From Anaerolineae bacterium (GTDB lineage: Bacteria; Chloroflexota; Anaerolineae; B4-G1): DNA of 6,665 bases. The translations under genes were made by a program, and so were the position numbers. The stretch is taken from positions 1-6,665 of the forward strand of contig JALWUZ010000238.1 in assembly GCA_027079895.1 (NCBI GenBank), given 5' to 3'. A model generated the notes under the pieces. That model was not told the origin of the DNA. It saw only the letters and a program-made list of their open reading frames with translations, and did no database searches. Shown here piece by piece: positions 1-6,026 of this stretch (position 1 is its first letter; every line of letters starts with the position of its first letter).

Positions 1-1
1 G

Positions 2-394
2 CTGCACCTGGCCAGCTATGTCGGCCTGGCCCTGTCGCTGGCTCTGCTGGCCGGTCTCGCGCTGGGGGTGGCGGGGGAATGGGCCGGGAGTGTGTTCTTC
101 CCGCTGGCGTTGGGTCTGACGACGGGGGCGCGGTTCTCGATTTCCTTTCTGCGGGGTTTTCTGGTAGAATGTGTGCTCAGCGCGGCCATCGTGGTGGGAG
201 TGTATTGGGTGTCCCGCTACCTGACCCGTCCGGTAGTGTCGCCCTGGCGTGGGCGGAAGGGTGGGTCTGCTCTTCATCCAAATCCCAATGAAGGGCGGGG
301 AGGGGACGAGGATGATGCTGTTCTGCGACCCTGGGCGGGGTCTCGACCTCGTGACGATGAGCAGGCAGACATCATTATGATAGATTTGGGCTGA
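2..394 (+). CDS. C-terminal part of an unrecognised membrane protein
   Basis: This reading frame is open from the first bases of the window and stops at TGA 392-394, so the true start lies upstream. The visible 130 residues contain two hydrophobic segments. The first, over roughly the first 25 residues, is Leu/Ala/Gly-rich (starting LHLASYVGLAL). The second spans about residues 53-72 (around VLSAAIVVGVYWVSRYL). A short stretch ending RFSISFLRG links them. After the last segment comes an Arg-rich patch (RYLTRP..SPWRGRKGG), which by the positive-inside rule places the tail in the cytoplasm. The tail is about 50 residues, hydrophilic, rich in Gly, Arg and acidic residues, and looks disordered. 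It uses fewer GC-ending codons than the membrane part. I do not recognise the family. The next gene's ATG is 11 bases after this stop, so the two are probably co-transcribed. Confidence 0.6.
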   Translation: MHLASYVGLALSLALLAGLALGVAGEWAGSVFFPLALGLTTGARFSISFLRGFLVECVLSAAIVVGVYWVSRYLTRPVVSPWRGRKGGSALHPNPNEGRGGDEDDAVLRPWAGSRPRDDEQADIIMIDLG

Positions 395-405
395 CGAGGT
401 TGGCA

Positions 406-2127
406 ATGAAAACGCAATTGACCCATTCCAGCAGTCGCCGGTCGGCGCCGGTGCGGCGGTTCAACATTCTCCCTCTGGTGGCGATTTTGACCCTGGGGGC
501 GGTGGGAGCGGTCTTGGTGATGCTGTTTCCGGCGGATTGGGTGCGGGCGCCGGAGGTGAGTATCAGCGTGGAGCGCGTCGCCATTTCCCCCAACGGGGAC
601 GGGAACCTGGACACGGTGCCGGTGTTGTATTCCCTTTCCTCCGAGGCAACGGTGACGGTGGATGTGCTGGACGAGCATCATACCGTCGTGCGGACGTTGT
701 TGGGCGCGGAGCAGCAGGCGGCCGGGCAGCATACCGTCGTCTGGGACGGGCTGGACCGGCTGGGGCGCACGCTGCCCGACGGGTCGTATTTCGTCCGGGT
801 GACGGCGCAGGCGACGGTGCAGAAGTCATCGGCGACGGCGCAGGTGGACATTGACACCGAACCGCCGATTATCCGATTGGCCAATCTGCCGGAGGATACG
901 GAGGTCGGCGCGGACGAGGGGGAACTGGTCATCGAGGGAGTGACGGACCCGGACGCGACGGTGTGGCTCAACGATTGGCCGCAGCCGTTGGAGGTGAACG
1001 AGAACGGGGCGTTCAGCGTGCGGTACACGTTGCAGGAGGGGGTGAACCGAATCGAGTTGACGGCGGTAGACGAGGCGGGGAATCAGGCCTCGCTGGTGCG
1101 GGAGGTGACGTTGTTGACGGAGCCGCCCAAAGTGACGGTGCTCAACCCACCGGACGGGCTGTGGATCAATCAGCAGATGTTGAGCGTGCAGGGGACGGTG
1201 GAGCCGGGGGTGAAGGTGCTGGTCAACGGGCGTGAGGCGGATGTGGACGCCGCGGGCAACTTCAACGAGGATGTGGTGCTGGAAGAGGGTGAGAACATCG
1301 TGCGGGTGGAGGCGGTGGATGCCGTCGGGAACGTCTCGGTGGACGAGCGGCGGGTGTTCCTGCGGACGAAGCCGCCCGCGCTTTCGCTGACGACAGTCCA
1401 GGATGGGATGAAGGTCAGTGAGCCCTCGCTGCTGGTCGTCGGGCAGACGGAACCACAGGCGACGGTGAGGCTCAACGGACAGGAGTTGACGGTGGACAGT
1501 CAGGGTGGCTTCCAGGGGCTGGTGGATTTGATCGCGGGGAAGAACATCATCCGGGTGGAGGCGACGGACCGGGCCGGCAACACGCAGGTAGTGGTGCGGG
1601 AGGTGACGTACACCACCGGGGAGACGGCGTTGGCGCAGTCGGAGGCGGGGATTCCGCCGGCGGTGCGGACGGTGTTGGCCGTCACCGGGGCGGGGCTGAT
1701 TGGGGTGGTCGGGCTGTGGCTCATCAGCGGGCTGTGGCGGCGGCCGCTGTCGCTGGAACTGCGGGCGACGCGCCCCACGCTGACCCCCGGCGTCGGCGAT
1801 ATGTTGGAGCCGGCGGTGGTGGCGTTCGAGATCTCCCGTCCGGCGACGGTGACGGCGGAGGTGTGGGACGCGGAGAACCGGCACGTGGCGACGGTGTTCC
1901 GTCACCAGCGACGGGCGAAGGGGGAGCATTTGTTGGTGTGGAACGGGCGCGACCGGGACGGGAATCTCTCGCCGCCGGGGACTTACGAGGTGGAGGTGAG
2001 TGCGGGGACGCTGTTCACGACGGTCAGCAGCAGCACGCACGTGTGGATCGAGGACACCACCCCACGCCCGGCCTGGGAGCAAAGCCGTCCGGCGCGGACG
2101 GAGAATCTGGACCTGGGGGAGGACTAA
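406..2127 (+). CDS. Membrane-anchored multi-domain Ig-like protein with FlgD-type Ig domains at both ends
   Basis: This 573-residue protein is probably an envelope or cell-surface structural or adhesive protein. An Arg-rich N-terminus (RRSAPVRR) precedes a transmembrane segment at about 20-42. Residues 53-150 form a FlgD-type Ig-like domain with the opening ISPNGDGNLD and the hallmark GQHTVVWDGLDRLG followed by LPDGSYFVRV. Three tandem Ig-like repeats follow, at about 153-238, 241-321 and 323-404. Each starts after a T(E/K)PP linker and has the pattern ATVxLN...GxF...GxNxIRVEAxDxAGN. A second hydrophobic helix lies at about 421-444 and ends in WRRP. A second FlgD-type domain (447-549, hallmark KGEHLLVWNGRDRDG) comes after it, which by simple topology would be cytoplasmic. 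ATG 406 is preferred over the in-frame TTG at 400 because GAGG at 396-399 lies six bases before it. A weak TATGAT at 376-381 could be a local promoter, but no good -35 accompanies it. Codons are unusually G-ending (GTG, ACG, GCG). The exact function is unknown. Confidence 0.85.
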   Translation: MKTQLTHSSSRRSAPVRRFNILPLVAILTLGAVGAVLVMLFPADWVRAPEVSISVERVAISPNGDGNLDTVPVLYSLSSEATVTVDVLDEHHTVVRTLLGAEQQAAGQHTVVWDGLDRLGRTLPDGSYFVRVTAQATVQKSSATAQVDIDTEPPIIRLANLPEDTEVGADEGELVIEGVTDPDATVWLNDWPQPLEVNENGAFSVRYTLQEGVNRIELTAVDEAGNQASLVREVTLLTEPPKVTVLNPPDGLWINQQMLSVQGTVEPGVKVLVNGREADVDAAGNFNEDVVLEEGENIVRVEAVDAVGNVSVDERRVFLRTKPPALSLTTVQDGMKVSEPSLLVVGQTEPQATVRLNGQELTVDSQGGFQGLVDLIAGKNIIRVEATDRAGNTQVVVREVTYTTGETALAQSEAGIPPAVRTVLAVTGAGLIGVVGLWLISGLWRRPLSLELRATRPTLTPGVGDMLEPAVVAFEISRPATVTAEVWDAENRHVATVFRHQRRAKGEHLLVWNGRDRDGNLSPPGTYEVEVSAGTLFTTVSSSTHVWIEDTTPRPAWEQSRPARTENLDLGED

Positions 2128-2143
2128 CGTCCCTGCAAACACG

Positions 2144-2170
2144 AACCGCCTCGGACTCACCGAGGCGGTT
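2144..2170. terminator. Bidirectional intrinsic terminator between convergent genes
   Basis: A perfect 11-bp inverted repeat (AACCGCCTCGG at 2144-2154 and its complement at 2160-2170) encloses a 5-base loop. It begins 16 bases after the stop of the Ig-like protein gene and lies 9 bases beyond the 3' end of the minus-strand tRNA. On the plus strand the T-rich run GGTTTGTTGCTTGT follows the stem. On the minus strand the downstream run is CGTGTTTG. Its position between convergent genes and its strong stem suggest it stops transcription from both sides. The T-tracts are interrupted, so efficiency is uncertain. Confidence 0.75.
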
Positions 2171-2179
2171 TGTTGCTTG

Positions 2180-2251
2180 TGGCGACGGAGGGATTTGAAC
2201 CCACAACCAAGGGCTTATGAGTCCCCTGCTCTGCCATTGAGCTACGTCGCC
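2180..2251 (-). tRNA. tRNA with CAU anticodon (probably elongator tRNA-Met; tRNA-Ile2 possible)
   Basis: The minus strand folds into a complete cloverleaf of 72 nt including the discriminator A. The acceptor stem is GGCGACG/CGTCGCC and is fully paired. The D arm is GCTC-AATGGCA-GAGC with a short 7-base loop that keeps the GG pair. The anticodon arm is GGGGA-CTCATAA-GCCCT with anticodon CAU. The T arm is GTGGG-TTCAAAT-CCCTC. No CCA is encoded; the bases after the discriminator are CAA. Two stem positions do not pair canonically: A·G closing the anticodon loop (31-39) and U·U in the T stem (50-64). The absence of a mismatch at the first acceptor pair argues against initiator tRNA. The GGCxxCG-TAGCTC start resembles elongator tRNA-Met, but the anticodon arm context also resembles bacterial tRNA-Ile2, whose C34 is modified to lysidine by TilS. 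The sequence alone does not settle which. Confidence 0.93.
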
Positions 2252-2264
2252 CGAAGCGAGCGGA

Positions 2265-2293
2265 ATTATACAAAAGAAATGCGTCGGTGTCAA
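2265..2293 (-). promoter_or_regulatory. Consensus sigma-70 promoter of the tRNA gene
   Basis: Read on the minus strand there is an exact TTGACA (2293-2288), a 17-base spacer, and an exact TATAAT (2270-2265). Both hexamers and the spacing match the housekeeping consensus perfectly. Transcription should begin near 2258, giving a leader of only about 7 bases before the tRNA 5' end at 2251. The AT-rich spacer stands out from its GC-rich surroundings. Confidence 0.9.
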
Positions 2294-2316
2294 GCAAATG
2301 TCCGACGATTGTCCTC

Positions 2317-2496
<180 letters not shown>

Positions 2497-2529
2497 CACA
2501 GTTTGGCTTCGGACGAATCTCACCACTTG

Positions 2530-2557
2530 TTGCCTTCTGCCCTCATTATGCTAAAAT
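2530..2557 (+). promoter_or_regulatory. Extended -10 promoter for the sugar dehydrogenase gene
   Basis: A TG-C-TAAAAT extended -10 (TG at 2549-2550, TAAAAT at 2552-2557) is preceded, across 16 bases, by TTGCCT (2530-2535, four of six bases matching TTGACA). It lies in an AT-richer patch about 50 bases upstream of the GTG start, giving a predicted leader of about 40 bases that contains the ribosome binding site. TTGTTG at 2527-2532 is an alternative -35, but the spacer would then be too long. Confidence 0.55.
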
Positions 2558-2593
2558 TTCCCTCGCCTGTTGAGGCGGCACTTCACAAGAGGA

Positions 2594-2602
2594 AAAGGAG
2601 GT
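2594..2602 (+). promoter_or_regulatory. Strong Shine-Dalgarno site that fixes a GTG start
   Basis: AAAGGAGGT ends 3 bases before GTG 2606 and is a near-complete complement of the 16S rRNA 3' end. The frame is open further upstream to a TTG at 2570, but that codon has no ribosome binding site and would add 12 residues (MRRHFTRGKGGL) unlike the start of this family. GTG 2606 is therefore the chosen start. Confidence 0.85.
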
Positions 2603-2605
2603 CTC

Positions 2606-3955
2606 GTGTCAACTTTACAGGACAAAATCAACTCCCGCACCGCGCACGTCGCCATCATCGGCCTGGGCTACGTCGGGCTCCCCCTGGCGACCGCCTTCGC
2701 CAAAGCCGGCTTCCCCACCATCGGCCTGGATGTTGACGAGCGCAAGGTGCAGGCCATCGCCGCCGGCCACAGTTACATCCCCGACGTCTCCGACGACGAC
2801 CTGGCCCCTCACGTCCGCGCCGGGCGGCTGACGGCCACCCTCGACTACGACGTACTGCACGACGCGGACGCCGTGTTCATCTGCGTGCCCACCCCCTACG
2901 ACGCGCAGCGTGCCCCCGACCTGTCCTACATCCGCGCGGCCAGCGAGGGCATCCTCCCCCGCCTCCACCCCGGCCAACTGGTCGTCCTCCAGAGCACCAC
3001 TTACCCAGGGACGACGGAGGAGGTCGTGCAGCCGATCCTGGAGCGCAGCGGTCTCAAGGCCGGGGTAGACTTCTACCTGGCCTTCTCGCCGGAGCGCATT
3101 GACCCCGGCAACAAACAGTGGTCGGCCTACAACACCCCCAAAGTGGTGGGCGGTCTGACGGAGGAGTGTACCCAACTGGCCACCGCCCTCCTGAGCCAGA
3201 TGGGCGCCCCCGTCCACCCTGTCTCCTCGCCCCGCGCTGCCGAACTGACCAAACTCCTGGAAAACACCTTCCGCGCCGTCAACATCGCCCTCGTCAACGA
3301 ACTGGCCCTCCTGACCGAGCGGATGAACATCAACTTCTGGGAGGTGATCGAGGCGGCCAAGACCAAGCCCTTCGGCTTCATGCCATTCTACCCCAGCGCG
3401 GGCGTCGGCGGCCATTGCATCCCCGTTGACCCCTACTACCTCTCCTGGAAGGCCCGCGAGTACGACTACTACACCGAGTTCATCGAGTTGGCCGGCGAGG
3501 TCAATCAGGCCATGACCCATCACGTGGTGGATTTGGTCTGTCGCGGGCTGGCGCTCCATCACGAACCGCTGCCGGGAGCCCGCGTGCTGGTGCTGGGGGT
3601 GGCCTTCAAGCCCAACATTGACGACGCCCGCAACTCCCCCGCCAAGCGGATCATCGAACTGCTGCTCAATCGCGGGGCCGACGTGTGCTACCACGACCCC
3701 TACGTCCCCCACTTCCGCGTCGGCGGGGACGTGTTCCGCCGTGTGGCGACCGTTTTGGACTCGGTGTCCCTGACGCCGGAGGAGGTCCAGGCAGCCGACT
3801 GCGTAGTCGTCGTCACCGGCCACCGCTCCCTCAACTATCAGATGGTGGTGCAGCACGCCTCCCTCGTGGTGGACACCTGCAACGTCACCGCTTCCGTCGC
3901 CGGACAGCGGGACAAAATCGTGCTCCTGGGTGCGCCGCTCCCCGCTCCCCGGTGA
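2606..3955 (+). CDS. wbpA: Nucleotide-sugar dehydrogenase, UDP-N-acetylglucosamine 6-dehydrogenase (WbpA) type
   Basis: This 449-residue cytoplasmic enzyme oxidises C6 of a UDP-sugar to a uronic acid with two NAD+, supplying surface polysaccharide or glycan synthesis. The N-terminal Rossmann domain has GLGYVGLP at 19-26. The central domain carries FSPERIDPG (160-168), the likely catalytic Lys216 in ELTKLLEN, and the nucleophile Cys271 in GVGGHCIPVDPYY with Asp275. The C-terminal UDP-binding domain has GVAFKPNIDDARNSPA (331-346). Length is normal for the family and all key residues are present. The block KPFGFMPFYP...GGHCIPVDPYYLSWKAREY is what I associate with the WbpA type acting on UDP-GlcNAc, but UDP-glucose, UDP-GalNAc (TviB-like) or UDP-ManNAc (WecC-like) cannot be excluded. 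It has its own promoter and ends 46 bases before the next gene. No other sugar-nucleotide or glycosyltransferase gene is visible. Codons are C-ending, unlike the upstream genes. Confidence 0.93.
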   Translation: MSTLQDKINSRTAHVAIIGLGYVGLPLATAFAKAGFPTIGLDVDERKVQAIAAGHSYIPDVSDDDLAPHVRAGRLTATLDYDVLHDADAVFICVPTPYDAQRAPDLSYIRAASEGILPRLHPGQLVVLQSTTYPGTTEEVVQPILERSGLKAGVDFYLAFSPERIDPGNKQWSAYNTPKVVGGLTEECTQLATALLSQMGAPVHPVSSPRAAELTKLLENTFRAVNIALVNELALLTERMNINFWEVIEAAKTKPFGFMPFYPSAGVGGHCIPVDPYYLSWKAREYDYYTEFIELAGEVNQAMTHHVVDLVCRGLALHHEPLPGARVLVLGVAFKPNIDDARNSPAKRIIELLLNRGADVCYHDPYVPHFRVGGDVFRRVATVLDSVSLTPEEVQAADCVVVVTGHRSLNYQMVVQHASLVVDTCNVTASVAGQRDKIVLLGAPLPAPR

Positions 3956-4001
3956 GCCCTCCCAGGTGGATAAAACCTTTTAGCCCGTAGGAGGAAGCAA
4001 A

Positions 4002-5660
4002 ATGAAAGTGCGACAGTCGTTATCCGCCCTCGCGCTGGGCCTGGGACTGATGCTGACACTGTTGTTCCTCCTCCGCCCTGCGCCTCCGGCCCGCGCCGAC
4101 CGGGCCGTCTACTACGTGAGCGCGTCCGCCTCCGGTGACTGCCTCTCGCCGTCCACCCCCTGCGGTCGCGTCCAAGAGGCCCTCGCCCTGGCCACCGACC
4201 CCGGCGACCAGGTGTGGGTCGCCAGCGGCATCTACACCGAGAACCTCTCCATCACCCACAGCGTCATCCTGCGCGGCTCGTGGGACGCCTCCTTCTCGAC
4301 CCAGTCCCCCGACCTCGCCCCCACCATCCTCGACGGCGGCGGAAGCCACAACGTCCGGGTGGAGGACGCTCCCCAGGCGCGGGTCGTCCTGGACGGGCTG
4401 ACGCTCCGCAACGGACGGGACGGCATCCACATCTGGACGAGCGCGGTCACCGTCACCCGCTGCTCCATCCAGGGCGTCGTCAAACAGGGGGTCGAGATAG
4501 ACGGCGGGCGCGTCCTCATCTCGGCGACCCGCATCCTCACCGCCCAGCAGGGGATCGAGGTGGACGCCGGAGTGGTGCGGGTGCGGGATACCCACATCGC
4601 CCACACTACCCAGGAGGGGCTGCTCATCGAGGGCGGCGGCACCGTCACTTTCACCGGCAACACCATCGAGGACTGCGGCCAGCAGGGGATCCAGGTGGAC
4701 AAGGGCCTGGTGCATCTGGGCGACAACCTGCTGCGTGACATCCACGCCGACGGCGTGCGCGTCGAGGGTGGGGACGTGACCCTGGTCGGCAACCGCCTCT
4801 ACGACCTCGACTCCGACGGCCTGGACATCAGCGGCACGCAGACCATCAGCGGCAACCTCATCGTCGGGGCCGGGCGGCGGGGCATCTACGCCCACGACGG
4901 GCAACTGACCATCATCGCCAACACCGTCCACAACGCCGCCGGCGACGGCATCCGCACCGCCGACGGCACGACGGTGCTCGCCGCCCGCAACGTCATCTCG
5001 CAGTCCGGCAACGACGGCCTGGACCTGCGCGGGTTCACCGTGACCGCCGACGGCAACCGAGTCGTCTCCTGCGCCGACAACGGCCTGCGGGCGGAGGCGA
5101 GCGCGGCGGTCAGGCTGACGGCCAATCAGGTGTTCAGCGCGGCCGTCGGACTGGCCGTGCGCGGCGGGAGCCACTTCACCCTCACCAACAACATCGTCGC
5201 CGCGCCGTTGACCGGCTGCGTGGAACTGGGCTCCGTCCCCGCCGGACACCTGCTCCACAACACCCTGGTGGGCAGCAAGGACGGCGGCGGGCCCGGCGGC
5301 ATCGGCATCAACATCCTCACCCCGATGACCGTCACCCTGATGAACAACATCATCGCCAGCCACACCGTCGCCATCTCCGCCGCCGTCGGGAGCGCAGTCG
5401 AGGCCCGCTACACGCTGTGGTGGGGGAACGATGACCAACCGCCAGGGGAAACCGTCCTGCTGCTCCCGCCGAAATTCGTCGCGCCGGGGCGGTTGGACTA
5501 CCATCTCCGCCCCACCTCGCCGGCGATAGACGCGGGCGGGCCGGCCGGCGTCTCCGTGGACGTGGACGGCGACCCCCGGCCCATCGGCCCCGCCCCCGAC
5601 CTGGGCGCGGACGAGGCGTGGCGGTTCATCTACCTGCCGCTGGTGGTGCGCGGCGACTGA
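4002..5660 (+). CDS. Secreted right-handed parallel beta-helix protein with C-terminal YLPLV tail
   Basis: This 552-residue protein has a Sec signal peptide: KVR, then a hydrophobic core to about residue 25, with likely cleavage after ARA at 30-32. The mature N-terminus (YYVSASASGDCLSPSTPC, then PGDQVWVASGIYTENL) is typical of secreted proteins that start with a Cys pair and a beta-helix cap. From 141 to 383 a G-hydrophobic motif recurs 12 times at 21-23-residue intervals (G141, 163, 184, 206, 229, 251, 273, 294, 316, 339, 361, 383), giving a regular beta-helix of the pectate-lyase/Beta_helix type. I see no catalytic site, so a carbohydrate-binding or structural role is as likely as lyase activity. 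The C-terminus has SPAIDAGG...DVDGDPRPIGPAPDLGADE (507-538), a signature of choice-of-anchor Q proteins, then IYLPLVVRGD at the end. ATG 4002 has AGGAGG at 3989-3994 with a 7-base gap. It may be co-transcribed with the dehydrogenase. Confidence 0.87.
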   Translation: MKVRQSLSALALGLGLMLTLLFLLRPAPPARADRAVYYVSASASGDCLSPSTPCGRVQEALALATDPGDQVWVASGIYTENLSITHSVILRGSWDASFSTQSPDLAPTILDGGGSHNVRVEDAPQARVVLDGLTLRNGRDGIHIWTSAVTVTRCSIQGVVKQGVEIDGGRVLISATRILTAQQGIEVDAGVVRVRDTHIAHTTQEGLLIEGGGTVTFTGNTIEDCGQQGIQVDKGLVHLGDNLLRDIHADGVRVEGGDVTLVGNRLYDLDSDGLDISGTQTISGNLIVGAGRRGIYAHDGQLTIIANTVHNAAGDGIRTADGTTVLAARNVISQSGNDGLDLRGFTVTADGNRVVSCADNGLRAEASAAVRLTANQVFSAAVGLAVRGGSHFTLTNNIVAAPLTGCVELGSVPAGHLLHNTLVGSKDGGGPGGIGINILTPMTVTLMNNIIASHTVAISAAVGSAVEARYTLWWGNDDQPPGETVLLLPPKFVAPGRLDYHLRPTSPAIDAGGPAGVSVDVDGDPRPIGPAPDLGADEAWRFIYLPLVVRGD

Positions 5661-5672
5661 ACCGGTCGCTGT

Positions 5673-5701
5673 TTGCTCTGCCTGGTGAATCGTGTTATAC
5701 T
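5673..5701 (+). promoter_or_regulatory. Probable promoter for the small gene and its partner
   Basis: TTGCTC (5673-5678) and an extended -10 TG-T-TATACT (TG at 5693-5694, TATACT at 5696-5701) are separated by 17 bases. It begins 12 bases after the stop of the beta-helix gene and would start transcription near 5708, just ahead of the hairpin at 5712-5735. The -35 matches the consensus only partly. Confidence 0.5.
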
Positions 5702-5711
5702 GCCGCAGACA

Positions 5712-5735
5712 CCCTCCCGCCGGCCAGCGGGAGGG
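5712..5735. terminator. GC-rich hairpin, terminator or 5'-leader stem-loop
   Basis: CCCTCCCGC (5712-5720) pairs with GCGGGAGGG (5727-5735) around a 6-base loop, a perfect 9-bp stem. It follows the beta-helix gene by about 50 bases. The T-rich run CTTTCTTTTCC begins only about 9 bases beyond the stem, so it is a weak fit to an intrinsic terminator. If the promoter at 5673-5701 is real, the same stem would form the very 5' end of the downstream mRNA, where it could protect the transcript. Confidence 0.5.
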
Positions 5736-5773
5736 AACTGACGCTTTCTTTTCCGCTGATTTCGGTGTATACT

Positions 5774-6025
5774 ATGCCCACGTTGGAATCGGACTGGGTG
5801 ACGAAACTGGCCCGGCACATCGCCGCCCTGGGACTGACGCCGCTGGCCTTGCCGCTGTTGGAGACGGCCCGTGCTTTCCGACCGCTGGGGAGCAGCGGTA
5901 TGCTGCTGGCCTGGCCGCTCCTGCGCGGGCTCGTCGAGGAAAACACCCTGGCGCGGACGGCGGCCCTCCTGGACGACCCGGACTCGCTGAGCCGTCTGCA
6001 ACGTCTCCTGGAAGAAGGGGGATGA
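5774..6025 (+). CDS. Small hypothetical protein, 83 residues
   Basis: I do not recognise this protein. It begins MPTLESDWVTKLARHIAAL and ends RLQRLLEEGG. It is Leu/Ala-rich, with hydrophobic stretches at about 17-30 and 43-51 that are short for transmembrane helices, and a charged, probably helical C-terminal part. It could be a peripheral membrane or helical-bundle protein. Upstream of ATG 5774 there is no clear Shine-Dalgarno site. An in-frame GTG lies at 5765 and another at 5798, neither with a better site. Coding is supported by a GC-rich third position that matches the neighbours, and by its stop lying one base before the next gene's ATG (TGA-G-ATG). This implies translational coupling and a shared role with that gene. 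Confidence 0.65.
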   Translation: MPTLESDWVTKLARHIAALGLTPLALPLLETARAFRPLGSSGMLLAWPLLRGLVEENTLARTAALLDDPDSLSRLQRLLEEGG

Positions 6026-6026
6026 G

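Noticed and set aside
826..2160. Long minus-strand open frame of 444 codons opposite the Ig-like protein gene
   Set aside because: It is rich in Arg, His and Pro with no domain pattern, as expected for the antisense of a GC-rich gene with biased third positions. The plus-strand frame has clear domains.
2529..2556. Possible dif (XerCD) site suggested by the skew switch
   Set aside because: TTATGCTAAAA at 2546-2556 resembles the XerD-side half, but the other half (2529-2539) does not match a XerC site. The AT-rich stretch is better explained as an extended -10 promoter.
2615..3856. Minus-strand open frame of 413 codons opposite the dehydrogenase
   Set aside because: It is a Gly/Val/Asp/His-rich mirror of a gene with intact catalytic motifs, with no ribosome site or independent function.
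4422..5155. Periodic DNA repeats resembling a CRISPR or tandem array
   Set aside because: The periodicity is at protein level (about 66 bases, the 22-residue coils). The DNA repeats are not near-identical and there are no spacers.
4020..5504. Minus-strand open frame of 494 codons opposite the beta-helix gene
   Set aside because: It is a low-complexity Asp/Gly/Val/Ala product mirroring the repeats of the plus-strand gene, and is explained by stop-codon depletion in GC-rich DNA.
5745..5773. Second promoter with TATACT at 5768-5773
   Set aside because: The hexamer 17 bases upstream (TTTCTT) is a poor -35, and transcription would start inside the small gene after its ATG.
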